Of a stretch of 64,000 nucleotides of DNA, positions 9,241-17,735 are shown piece by piece. The position numbers and the translations under genes are program-made. This DNA is from Chitinophaga solisilvae. GTDB lineage: Bacteria > Bacteroidota > Bacteroidia > Chitinophagales > Chitinophagaceae. The notes beneath the pieces are model-generated. The model had not been told where the DNA came from. It saw only the letters and a list, made by a program, of their open reading frames with translations, and ran no database searches. Position 1 is the stretch's first letter, and every line of letters begins with the position of its first letter. The DNA lies in the NCBI RefSeq assembly GCF_009928525.1, contig NZ_JAABOK010000008.1, positions 186,001 to 250,000 of the forward strand. The letters are read 5' to 3'.

Positions 9241-10104
9241 TTATGGTGTTACAATGTATTCCTGTTTTGTGGCGCCTCCTACAACGCCCAGTCCGTGTAC
9301 AATATTATTGAATACAATTACTTTCTCTGCCAGCGGATCATCATTTTTTTCATGTGCCATAAAGGCACTGAACAGGTAGTTGTAACTGTTATAGGTGAGC
9401 GTGGTTACTTCTACCATCACCCTTCTGAAATCACCGGTGGCGCCGGAAACGAATATGAATTTTGCACGCTGGCCATCGAAATAGGCATCATCCGTAAAAA
9501 ATTCATACCGGTCTTTGGTACCAAATATTACGTCACGCGGATCGCCGGAGGTAAATTTAAAAGCATACCTGTATTCCCGCGGGCCTTCGTTACTATCAAA
9601 CTTGTATGCGTTCAGCAATCTTATCCGGTAATAGTTTTTTTCTCCGGCCCTATCATGCAGCTCTACTGTGATATTGGCCTTTGGATAAAAACCGTTGGTT
9701 GGAATCAGCTTCAGCTTTATCTCTCCTGCATTTGCCGGCTCAGGCACCACGTCACTGCCTTCAGCTTCGGGATAACCCGGAATAGCTGCCGTCACCCGGT
9801 ATGTTACTCCTGTCCGCACTTTTACGGTACTGATATAGACGACCTTCTCGTCTTTCGTCAACCTGGTCATTTCCTCCCGGAATATGCCATCTTCATACAG
9901 CTTTACAACTGCATTTTCCACTGCGGGGAAGTCATTCGATTTATTCATATAACCGGATAGGGTCACCCGCGCCTCCATCAAACTGTCCTTTACCATTAGC
10001 AAATTAAGTACCGGTTTACTGGTCTGATCGGGGAAATTTACATCTATTTTTTTGGTGCAGCCGGCAGCAGTCAGTGCCAGCAACAGTAATAACTTTATTT
10101 TCAT
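9241..10104 (-). CDS. DUF4249-family outer-membrane lipoprotein
   Basis: 287 aa with a lipoprotein signal peptide (MKIKLLLLLALTAAGC, Cys at 16). An N-terminal domain (VLNLLMVKDSLMEARVTLSG, VENAVVKLYEDG, TGVTYRVTAAIPGYPEAEG) matches the Ig-like start of DUF4249 proteins. A second domain holds the typical NYYRIRLL segment and the VEVTTLTYNSYNYLFSAF helix. DUF4249 proteins are regularly encoded right after FecA-like TonB receptors and probably sit beside them at the cell surface as substrate-capture partners. Here it starts 3 bp after the receptor stop, so co-translation is likely. Confidence 0.85.
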   Translation of the reverse strand: MKIKLLLLLALTAAGCTKKIDVNFPDQTSKPVLNLLMVKDSLMEARVTLSGYMNKSNDFPAVENAVVKLYEDGIFREEMTRLTKDEKVVYISTVKVRTGVTYRVTAAIPGYPEAEGSDVVPEPANAGEIKLKLIPTNGFYPKANITVELHDRAGEKNYYRIRLLNAYKFDSNEGPREYRYAFKFTSGDPRDVIFGTKDRYEFFTDDAYFDGQRAKFIFVSGATGDFRRVMVEVTTLTYNSYNYLFSAFMAHEKNDDPLAEKVIVFNNIVHGLGVVGGATKQEYIVTP

Positions 10105-10107
10105 TGT

Positions 10108-12741
10108 TTAATATTTCAGGCTGTAAGAAATACTGGGCATAACGGGTATCAGATTAATGGCGTTAAGGCTTACCCTTGCCTTCTCATATTCGAACTTATC
10201 GACGTAATAGAAGAAGGGATTAAACTGGTTGTAGGCATTGAGTACACTGACATTCCAGGTTCTGATCAATCCGTTCCTTTTATACTTGATGAAGCTGATG
10301 CCGAGATCTAACCGGTGATAAGGCCGGAGACGCATATTGTTGCGCGTATTGATTTCCTGTACATGTGGCTGCGGGTAATACGATTCGTGCGCAGACAGCG
10401 GCAGGCCGGCTTTTTCATATATTCCCACGGGGATGGTGAAAGGCGAAGCACTCTGCAATGTCCAGGAGCCGGATAGCTCAATGCCTTTACGCAGTTTATA
10501 AACTGCAACGATATGCAGATCATGACGGCGGTCGTATTTATAGGGAAAGTCCCTTCCCCGGTTGACCAGCGGGATATTACGGTTGGCCCAGGCCAGCGTA
10601 TACCCCAGCCAGCCGGTAAGGCGGCCGCTTTTCTTCTGCAGCAGCAATTCCACACCGTATGATTGCCCGTTACCCGCAGCCACCTGGCTTTGCCAGGTAT
10701 CGCCCTTGCTACTGGTCAGGTAGTCTGCTCCTTCCTTGTATTCGATCACACCGTGCATCTTTTTATAGTAGCCTTCCACGGAGAATTCAAACTTATCCTT
10801 AAACAGGTTGCGGGCGACGCCCAATGCAAACTGGTCTGCATCCTGCGGCTTTACCTTGTCGGTAACCGGCACCCATAAATCTGTCGGGAGCGTAATAGAA
10901 TTATTGGCCAGCAGGTGAATGTATTGTGTCATGCGGGAATAGGAGGCTTTCAGTGCCCAGTTGCCCGGCAGCAGGTAACGTGCATTCAGACGGGGTTGCA
11001 GGGAATAGTACGAACGCCCTTCTACATAGAAAGCGCTGAAATGCAGGCCGCCATTAACTTTTAGTCGCTGGCTCAGCTCCCATTCATCTTCTGCATAGAG
11101 ATTGATTTCTGTACCGTAGATATCACGGTTGTTATTGATGGAATCGGCCGTTACCACCTCCTGATCTGTTTGCCTGGTTCTCAGCGTGCCTGGTGTAAAT
11201 CTGCGCAGCATGATATCAGCACCGGCCCTGATGGCATGTGCCGGAACGGGCTGGTATTCGAAATCTGCCTTGGCTCCGTAATCCCGGATACCAGATTTAA
11301 GTTGCTGATAATCTGTATATCCTTTATCCTGATTACGTCCTTCCTGTGAAAATACAGAGCGGAAATAATAGTCACTGCCAATGAGCATCACGTTGGAAAA
11401 GAGTTTAGGCGAGTAGACGTGATTCCAGCGGATAGTACCGGAGATATTGCCTGCATAGGCGCCCGCATCTGTGAGATAATAATCCGGGTTTGCATTCCCT
11501 TTCATGTTGGCATCGTCCGTGTAACGATGCTTTGTAAACATCTGATCGCGGCCGGTATAGAAGCTCAGGTAAATCTTATCTCTGTCAGAAAATTTATGAT
11601 GCAGCTTGGCATTGAGATCGTAGAAGTTGAGTTTGAACTTCTCCGGCCCGTCGCCGGCGGCATTGAGATAGATTTTAGCGCCCAGGTCCGGGTAAGATCT
11701 CCGTCCGGAGAGGACGAATGTAGTTTTCCCTTTCCTGATAGGTCCTTCCAGGGTAGCCTGGGTTGAAAGCAGTCCTATGGAAAAATCGCCGTGCATTTTA
11801 TGCATATCACCGTCCTTGGTAGAAACGTCGATCACAGAAGACAACCGCCCGCCGTAACGCGCCGGAAAAGCGCCTTTATACAGCGTTACATCTTTCAGGA
11901 TGCTGGTATTGAAGGTAGAGAACAATCCCATCAGGTGCATGGGATTATACAGCGGGGCGCCGTCCAGCAGGATAAGGTTCTGGTCGGGCGTTCCGCCACG
12001 TACCAGCAAAGCGCTGGTAGCTTCTGTTCCCTGCTTTACGCCAGGCATCAGCTGCAGGGATTTCAGCAGATCCGGTTCTCCCAGCAGGCGCGGCATAGCC
12101 TGTACCATAGCGCTGGTAATAGTCATGCGGCTCATCTGAACAGCATGCTCAATTTTCTCTGCCTGTCCCCCGCGGATCGTCACCTCTCCCAGCTGCCTGT
12201 TGGCGGCCTTCAGCCGGAAGGTAACAGCTTCGGCTTTATTGATGGCTACTACCGTATCCAGTCGCTGATACCCCAGGTATGACAACTGCAGCCGGATAGA
12301 ATCTGCCGGTACGGTGATGCTGTAAAAGCCGTAGGCGTTAGTGGCAGTACCTGCCTGAAATTCCGGCGCTGCCAGCGAAACGCCGATCAGCCGTTCGCCG
12401 GAGACTGCATCCTCCACATATCCACTGAGTGTGCGGTCGTTTTTAAAAGCCGGTCCGATGATCACCTGGTTCCCGATGCGTTTATACATCAGCGTGGTAC
12501 CTTTCAGCAGGTCGCGGCAGATGATGGCCAGCGGCTGATCCTTATAGCTGTGCGCTTTTACGGTGATGCCCTGTATCCGCGTATATTCATACGAGAAGTG
12601 GAGGCCGCTCTGCTGCTCCAGCAGCTTAATCGCGTTTTCCAGCGAGGTAGCGGGGATGTTTATAGTGAGTTTTATTTCCTGCTGTTGTGCGGCAGTTGCC
12701 TGCCAGCATATCAGTAACAGAATAGATAGAAATCGTTGCAT
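10108..12741 (-). CDS. TonB-dependent receptor with N-terminal STN signalling domain
   Basis: 877 aa. A signal peptide (MQRFLSILLLICWQATAAQQ) is followed by an STN domain (residues ~28-95, SLENAIKLLEQQSGLHFSYE), the part that contacts FecR. A carboxypeptidase-like beta-sandwich comes next (~105-190, LSGYVEDAVSGERLIGVSL), then a TonB plug (~200-330, GEPDLLKSLQLMPGVKQGTE; VRGGTPDQNLILLDGAPLYN) and a 22-strand-type barrel ending SISYSLKY. It imports a ligand across the outer membrane and reports it to the FecR/ECF pair just upstream. The ligand is unknown; neighbours do not indicate siderophore or glycan genes. Confidence 0.92.
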   Translation of the reverse strand: MQRFLSILLLICWQATAAQQQEIKLTINIPATSLENAIKLLEQQSGLHFSYEYTRIQGITVKAHSYKDQPLAIICRDLLKGTTLMYKRIGNQVIIGPAFKNDRTLSGYVEDAVSGERLIGVSLAAPEFQAGTATNAYGFYSITVPADSIRLQLSYLGYQRLDTVVAINKAEAVTFRLKAANRQLGEVTIRGGQAEKIEHAVQMSRMTITSAMVQAMPRLLGEPDLLKSLQLMPGVKQGTEATSALLVRGGTPDQNLILLDGAPLYNPMHLMGLFSTFNTSILKDVTLYKGAFPARYGGRLSSVIDVSTKDGDMHKMHGDFSIGLLSTQATLEGPIRKGKTTFVLSGRRSYPDLGAKIYLNAAGDGPEKFKLNFYDLNAKLHHKFSDRDKIYLSFYTGRDQMFTKHRYTDDANMKGNANPDYYLTDAGAYAGNISGTIRWNHVYSPKLFSNVMLIGSDYYFRSVFSQEGRNQDKGYTDYQQLKSGIRDYGAKADFEYQPVPAHAIRAGADIMLRRFTPGTLRTRQTDQEVVTADSINNNRDIYGTEINLYAEDEWELSQRLKVNGGLHFSAFYVEGRSYYSLQPRLNARYLLPGNWALKASYSRMTQYIHLLANNSITLPTDLWVPVTDKVKPQDADQFALGVARNLFKDKFEFSVEGYYKKMHGVIEYKEGADYLTSSKGDTWQSQVAAGNGQSYGVELLLQKKSGRLTGWLGYTLAWANRNIPLVNRGRDFPYKYDRRHDLHIVAVYKLRKGIELSGSWTLQSASPFTIPVGIYEKAGLPLSAHESYYPQPHVQEINTRNNMRLRPYHRLDLGISFIKYKRNGLIRTWNVSVLNAYNQFNPFFYYVDKFEYEKARVSLNAINLIPVMPSISYSLKY

Positions 12742-12823
12742 GGTTTTTTGTTTAACAAAAGGGCATTAGTCTCCCCTGCCGCATCTGCAGCTGCTTTCGG
12801 GTTGCTGATAGGTAATTGAATGA

Positions 12824-13876
12824 TTATTGTTGTATGCCGGTAACAGTTACCTGGCGGTTGTTCAGCTTATAAGTCATTCCGCTCAGGGCTTTCAGCATTT
12901 CCAGCGTTTCCTCCAGGGTAGCGTTGCCGCTAATCTGCAGGTTAAAGCGGTAGGGCGACATGCGGGTGGCGTCGTATATTACCTGTGCCTGGTAACGGTT
13001 CTGCAGAATGCGGGCTACTTCAGCGAACGAAACATGCTGCAGGGTGAGGTTTCCACGACGCCAGTCGTCCAGATGGCCTTCAGAGCGTGTAGCCGTCTGC
13101 GTTACCTGCCGATATTCCAGGTGCTGGCCGGCGGTCAGGATGCCCAGCGTCTGACTACTGTCTGCCACCTGCACGCTACCACTCTCCACATAGATCTCTA
13201 TGGAGGGGAGGCCGTTATAGGCTTTTACGCTGAATTCCGTTCCCAGCACCTTTGCCTTAATACCGGAAGGGGCGCTGACAAGGAAGGGATGTGTTGCTGC
13301 CGGCACTACTGCGAAATAAGCCAGGCCGTCTACCAGCTGCACCTCCCGGCGTTGTTTCCCGAACCCGTCCGCATAACGGATCGTTGACCCAGGTTGCAGC
13401 CATACGGCAGATCCGTCGGGCAACTGCAGGTGGTACACCTTACCGCCTGCCGGAGCGCTTACCGTAGTATAGGAAACGGGTTGCGGATGCTGACGCTGTA
13501 CATAAAAGAACGTACCGGCCGCCAGCAGGATAAGTACAGCCGCAGCCGCACGCCAGTACATGCGCCGGAAAGCCCGTTTACCCGGCGCAGCATTGTCTGC
13601 AACTGCTGTATGTACCTGTTCCTGCGGCAGCGGTAACGTTATTATGTCAGAAGTTGTTGCCTGAAGCGCGCCGAAAATTCCTGCCTTCAACGATGCCTTC
13701 ACTTCCTGCTTTTCGGTCTGGTCATGAAATACAGGACCTTCGCCGGGAAATGATGCATACCATCTTTCCAATATAGCACGTTCTTCGGGCGTACAGATGC
13801 CCAACGCGTGCCTTTCAAGCAATTGACGGATGATATGTTGATCAGGATGACTCATATGCTGTTGTTTAATAGACAA
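12824..13876 (-). CDS. FecR-family anti-sigma factor
   Basis: 350 aa. A cytoplasmic N-terminus (HIIRQLLERHALGICTPEER...W) is followed by a single membrane helix around residues 108-125 (WRAAAAVLILLAAGTFFYV). The periplasmic FecR domain (LPDGSAVWLQPGSTIRY, VELVDGLAYFAV-like, LGTEFSVKAYN) and a C-terminal secretin/STN-like domain (LTLQHVSFAEVARILQNRY...YRFNLQISGNATLEETLEML) come next. It holds the ECF factor 13917-14483 inactive until the receptor 10108-12741 signals. It is 40 bp from the sigma gene and 82 bp from the receptor gene on the same strand, the standard Bacteroidota arrangement. Confidence 0.92.
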   Translation of the reverse strand: MSIKQQHMSHPDQHIIRQLLERHALGICTPEERAILERWYASFPGEGPVFHDQTEKQEVKASLKAGIFGALQATTSDIITLPLPQEQVHTAVADNAAPGKRAFRRMYWRAAAAVLILLAAGTFFYVQRQHPQPVSYTTVSAPAGGKVYHLQLPDGSAVWLQPGSTIRYADGFGKQRREVQLVDGLAYFAVVPAATHPFLVSAPSGIKAKVLGTEFSVKAYNGLPSIEIYVESGSVQVADSSQTLGILTAGQHLEYRQVTQTATRSEGHLDDWRRGNLTLQHVSFAEVARILQNRYQAQVIYDATRMSPYRFNLQISGNATLEETLEMLKALSGMTYKLNNRQVTVTGIQQ

Positions 13877-13916
13877 TCCTCAGATTCCGGGAGTACTATG
13901 TAGAAGAAAAAAATTT

Positions 13917-14483
13917 TTAATCCAGGAAGAAGCCGCCCAACCCTTCCCGTAATTTTTTGAGTGCGGCAGAAAGCTGGTTCTTGACAGTTTGTTCCGAGAG
14001 CGTATGCTTCTGCGCAATTTCACGGACAGACAGCCCATGCTCCCTGCTGTCAATAAATACCTGCCTCATTTTATCCGGCAGCCGTTGCAGCTCACGGTGG
14101 TAGCTGGCCTGCAGATCAGCGCCGGCAACGGCTTCTTCTGTGGACCAGGTAATTTCAGGCAGCTCCCGGCCAGCCAGTTGCCGGTATTTCTCCCTGGCCT
14201 CTTCCGACTTCAGGTGGTTCAGCACCTTAAACCTGACGGCTACACGAAGATACCCTTCTACCGTAGTGGTAATCTGTATCTGCTCTCTCTTCTGCCAGCA
14301 GTAGATAAATACCTCCTGCACAATATCTTTGGCCACGGCCTTATCATAAAGCCGCCAGTAAGCACTTTCGTACAGGGTTTCCCAGTACCGTTCGTAAATT
14401 TCCCCGTATGCCTGCAGGCTGCCTTCCCGGACCTGCTGCCATAATTCAGTATCCGGAGTTTGTTGGAGGATAGGTTTAGACAT
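13917..14483 (-). CDS. ECF-type RNA polymerase sigma-70 factor
   Basis: 188 aa. Region 2 (SLQAYGEIYERYWETLYESA, then AKDIVQEVFIYCW) and region 4 (MRQVFIDSREHGLSVREIAQ; LSEQTVKNQLSAALKKLREG) are plain. It starts the minus-strand transport and signalling unit of sigma, FecR, STN-receptor and DUF4249. It presumably recognises the promoter of the receptor and of its own unit, released when FecR is inactivated. It is divergent from the secreted-protein gene at 14701, with 217 bp between. Confidence 0.92.
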   Translation of the reverse strand: MSKPILQQTPDTELWQQVREGSLQAYGEIYERYWETLYESAYWRLYDKAVAKDIVQEVFIYCWQKREQIQITTTVEGYLRVAVRFKVLNHLKSEEAREKYRQLAGRELPEITWSTEEAVAGADLQASYHRELQRLPDKMRQVFIDSREHGLSVREIAQKHTLSEQTVKNQLSAALKKLREGLGGFFLD

Positions 14484-14700
14484 GTAAGCGGATAAAAATC
14501 AGCGCCGAAGTTAATAAAACACTTGTTAAAATCTTCCCTGTATAATATATCTGCATTCAAGATAACTTCAGCAGCGTGTCCGGAAAAAAATCCGGAGATA
14601 ACAGCTATCTTTCAGGCATATGGCACGGGGCAACAGTACCTGCTGTACTGCCGGTCATTCTTCCTGCTGTTTTTATATTATTTTTGAATAAATCCCTTTT

Positions 14701-15402
14701 ATGAAATCCCCTTACCTTATTATCATCTGCCTGCTGCTGGCAGGCCGGGCATATAGCCAGGATGTTGACATACTGCGCCAGTCGGAAACATTTCAGCGGC
14801 AGGGAAAACACCGGCAGTTCATTTACTGGAACAACCCTTCCGATACCGCCGGGCTGGAATATGTGGCTACCCTTTCTTCCAAAGCTTCCGCGATGGGTGG
14901 TAAATCACTCTGGGAAATATGGAACCATGCCGGCAACCGTTCCGTCAGATTGGGCTCCAACGTATTTATATGCCGTTCCTTCACAGACAGCAGCGATGCC
15001 AAAGCAGAACTGATCCTGGACCTTTACCTGGCCAGTGAAGCGGCGCTCAGCCGGAATACAGAAAGGGAAGAAAAAAATGTGGTATACCTTTTCGGCAACA
15101 AGGGAAAACCCATGCCGGTAAAAGTAAACGGCGAAGAAGTGGACATCCCCGCCAACAGCTTCCTGCGATATGAAACGCCGCCCGGCTCAACACTGAAACT
15201 CAGCAAAGGCGGTATCACCGGCGCTTCCTGGACCATACAGGGAGAAGAAGGCAAAGCGCCTGTGTTTCTTTCCGTTTCCGGTCCGGGCCTGGGCGGAGCC
15301 GTACCGCCTGCAGGTTCCGTAGGCATTTCCATCAACAGCGGCCGTATTACTCCGATGCATCCGCAATTTGGAAGGATGCTGCTGCAGCTGCAAAAAAAGT
15401 AA
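14701..15402 (+). CDS. Secreted protein of unknown function
   Basis: 233 aa with a signal peptide (MKSPYLIIICLLLAGRAYSQ). The mature protein has a conserved-looking first half (LRQSETFQRQGKHRQFIYWN, SLWEIWNHAGNRSVRLGSNV) and a second half with beta-strand content, ending in a Pro/Gly-rich turn region (GLGGAVPPAG) and a basic C-terminus. I do not recognise a family, catalytic motif, membrane helix or sorting domain. It is single, between the sigma gene (divergent) and an oxidoreductase 113 bp downstream. A periplasmic location is inferred from the signal peptide alone. Confidence 0.65.
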   Translation: MKSPYLIIICLLLAGRAYSQDVDILRQSETFQRQGKHRQFIYWNNPSDTAGLEYVATLSSKASAMGGKSLWEIWNHAGNRSVRLGSNVFICRSFTDSSDAKAELILDLYLASEAALSRNTEREEKNVVYLFGNKGKPMPVKVNGEEVDIPANSFLRYETPPGSTLKLSKGGITGASWTIQGEEGKAPVFLSVSGPGLGGAVPPAGSVGISINSGRITPMHPQFGRMLLQLQKK

Positions 15403-15515
15403 TACTGACAGTAAAATAACGCCAGGCCCTGCATCCTTCATATGGCTACAACAATAGTTGATCTGACTACAGCCGGTTGCCGGCATCTGCTGAACTTTGC
15501 AGTAAACAGCTGCAT

Positions 15516-16409
15516 ATGAAAATAACAGTAACCGGTTCATTAGGCAACATCAGTAAGCCACTTACCCAACTGCTTGTACAGCAGGGACATCACGTCACCG
15601 TCATCAGCAGTCAGCCTGAAAGACAAAAAGATATTGAAGCGCTGCACGCGCATGCCGCCATCGGTACTTTGGAAGATGCAGATTTTCTGCGCAACGCCCT
15701 GCAGGGCGCCGATGCATTGTATGCAATGGTACCTCCCAGCTTCACCGCCGCAGACCAGCGTTCCTGGTACCAGGAAACAGGCCGCCGCTATGCCGCCGCC
15801 ATTAAAGCCGCCGGCGTCAGACGGGTGGTTTTTCTCAGCAGCATGGGCGCACACCTGGATGCCGGCATTGGTATTATCCTGGGCGCTCATGATGTGGAAA
15901 GCATCTTCAATGACATACCCGGCATATCCGTCACACACCTGCGCCCTGGCTATTTCTACTACAACCTCTACGGCTTTATGGACACCATCAGGAAACTGGG
16001 ACATATCCGCGCCTCCTATGGAGAGCAGGATATGATTGAGCTGATTGCGCCGGCAGACATTGCCGTAGTTGCGGCGGAAGAGCTGGAAGCCACGCCGGCG
16101 GCAACTCCTGCCATCAGGTATATTGTCAGCGATGAACGCACCTGCAACGAAGTAGCCGCAGCTATTGGTAAAGCCATCGGGCAACCGGATCTTCAATGGC
16201 GGCGCTGCTCCCGGGAACAAACCCTGGCAGACTGCCTGGAAAAAGGTATACCGGAAAATGTTGCTGTCAATCTTGTTGATATCTTTGCCAATATTCACAG
16301 CGGTGATTTTGCTGCTGATTACCGCAAACACCAGCCGATACCGCTGGGGAAAATCAAGCTGGAAGATTTCGCGCAGGAATTTGCCGCAGCCTTCCGTCAC
16401 GGAAATTAA
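15516..16409 (+). CDS. NmrA-like NAD(P)-binding oxidoreductase (atypical SDR)
   Basis: 297 aa starting at the ATG 15516 (MKITVTGSLGNISKPLTQLL). The upstream in-frame extension to 15477 is not family-like. The N-terminal Rossmann motif TGSLGNIS replaces the usual TGATGxxG, with GHHVTVISS and the conserved GADALYAMVPP and RRVVFLSSMGAH segments of NmrA/TMR-like atypical SDRs. There is no classical YxxxK pair in the expected place, so it may be a redox sensor or a reductase of unknown substrate. It lies 6 bp before an AraC regulator gene and probably forms a two-gene transcript with it. Confidence 0.82.
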   Translation: MKITVTGSLGNISKPLTQLLVQQGHHVTVISSQPERQKDIEALHAHAAIGTLEDADFLRNALQGADALYAMVPPSFTAADQRSWYQETGRRYAAAIKAAGVRRVVFLSSMGAHLDAGIGIILGAHDVESIFNDIPGISVTHLRPGYFYYNLYGFMDTIRKLGHIRASYGEQDMIELIAPADIAVVAAEELEATPAATPAIRYIVSDERTCNEVAAAIGKAIGQPDLQWRRCSREQTLADCLEKGIPENVAVNLVDIFANIHSGDFAADYRKHQPIPLGKIKLEDFAQEFAAAFRHGN

Positions 16410-16415
16410 AGCGAC

Positions 16416-17330
16416 ATGAAAAATACATCTCCCTATAAAATCAATACGATCACAGATTACCACCAGTTCCGGAAACTGCCCAAACCCAGGCACCCGCTCA
16501 TCAGCGTGGTCAACTGCAAAGACCTGGAACATCTGCGCGAACAGGAGCCTGCCAGTATGGTCATGAATTTTTATTCTATCTCCCTGAAAAGAAATTTTGA
16601 GGGAAAAATAAAATACGGTCATCAGGCGTATGATTTTAATGAAGGGGTCATGTTTTTTATTTCGCCGGGCCAGGTTTTTTCCATCGAAGGCTACAAAGGT
16701 CCGAAACATTCGGGATGGATCCTGCTGATCCATCCTGACTTCCTCTGGAATACGCCTCTGGCAAAGGCTATCAGGCAGTATGAGTATTTCAGCTATGCTG
16801 TGAATGAAGCGCTGCACCTGTCGGAACAGGAAGAAAACACCATCTCCGGTATTATACAGCATATTGAACAGGAATACCATTCCAATATCGATCAGTTCAG
16901 TCAGCCGGTAATGATTGCGCAGCTGGAACTGCTGTTCACCTATGCAGAAAGATTTTATCACCGGCAGTTCATTACCCGGAAAATTGCCAATCACCGGATA
17001 CTTGACCGTTTTGAAGAATTGTTGTCCGACTCTTTCCGTGACGACAACCTGGCACGGACAGGATTACCTGTGGTACAATATTTTGCGAAGGAGTTAAACC
17101 TCTCCGCCAATTACCTGGGCAGCCTGCTGAAAGTGTTGACAGGCCAGCATACCCAGCAGCATATACACGGCAGGCTTATAGAGAAGGCAAAGGAGAAACT
17201 GTCTACCACCGGCTTGTCTGTCAGTGAAATAGCCTATGAACTTGGCTTTGAACATCCGCAGTCATTCAGTAAACTGTTTAAGATAAAAACAAATTTATCT
17301 CCGCTGCAATTCCGGCAGCAATTCAGCTGA
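16416..17330 (+). CDS. AraC-family transcriptional regulator
   Basis: 304 aa. The N-terminal cupin-like sensor (residues ~30-120, YDFNEGVMFFISPGQVFSIE) is followed by a helical linker. The C-terminal AraC DNA-binding domain covers ~205-304, with two helix-turn-helix units (LNLSANYLGSLLKVLTGQ and LSVSEIAYELGFEHPQSFSK) and the closing FKIKTNLSPLQFRQQF. It is closely coupled to the preceding oxidoreductase gene and may control it; the effector is unknown. Confidence 0.92.
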   Translation: MKNTSPYKINTITDYHQFRKLPKPRHPLISVVNCKDLEHLREQEPASMVMNFYSISLKRNFEGKIKYGHQAYDFNEGVMFFISPGQVFSIEGYKGPKHSGWILLIHPDFLWNTPLAKAIRQYEYFSYAVNEALHLSEQEENTISGIIQHIEQEYHSNIDQFSQPVMIAQLELLFTYAERFYHRQFITRKIANHRILDRFEELLSDSFRDDNLARTGLPVVQYFAKELNLSANYLGSLLKVLTGQHTQQHIHGRLIEKAKEKLSTTGLSVSEIAYELGFEHPQSFSKLFKIKTNLSPLQFRQQFS

Positions 17331-17338
17331 AGGAGATA

Positions 17339-17506
17339 TCAACGCAAGCCTTTGTTGCTTTCATGAGGTTGCAGCAGGTCCCAGCGGTTACCATACAAAT
17401 CTTCAAATACAGCGACCATACCATATACTTCTTCCCTGGGCGGACTTACAAAATGAATATTTCTTTCCGGCATTTTCCGGTAATCCCGCCGGAAATCATC
17501 GATAAT
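17339..17506 (-). pseudogene. C-terminal remnant of a glyoxalase/bleomycin-resistance (VOC) gene
   Basis: The reverse strand from about 17500 down to a TGA at 17341-17339 encodes about 54 residues. They include DYRKMPERNIHFVSPP, then REEVYGMVAVFEDLYGNRWD and LLQP, which is the final strand-and-loop part of VOC-fold proteins (typically around 125-130 aa). No start codon or N-terminal half exists: the sequence runs straight into the arm of palindromic element F at 17504 and meets a stop inside it. I read it as a gene truncated by the arrival of that element or by a deletion ending there. Confidence 0.75.
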
Positions 17507-17632
17507 TTGATTATTTGGTTATTTGAGATTTGGTTATTTAAAATGCAGCGGAGATCGTTGCGGATATGATATACGCGAAAATCTCCGCTGCATTTTAAAT
17601 AACCAAATCTCAAATAACCAAATAATCAAATT
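17504..17632. repeat. Long inverted repeat F (52-bp perfect arms)
   Basis: 17504-17555 and 17581-17632 are perfect reverse complements over 52 bp with a 25-nt loop. Arm sequence is the ATTTGGTTATTTGAGATTTG type shared with element A, ending in AAAATGCAGCGGAGAT near the loop. It abuts the truncated VOC gene on the left and precedes the Xaa-Pro aminopeptidase gene by about 100 bp. Confidence 0.93.
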
Positions 17633-17735
17633 TTAACCATCTGTCTGCCCTTTTTAACCCAATAAATGATTATCGGGGTTTGTTAATTACTTTTAATGCC
17701 ATTTTATCTATAAATTATTCTAAAAATACAGCCAT

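Noticed and set aside
15540..16994. A 484-codon minus-strand open frame
   Set aside because: It lies antisense to two well-supported genes (NmrA-like oxidoreductase and AraC regulator) and has no family-like motif.
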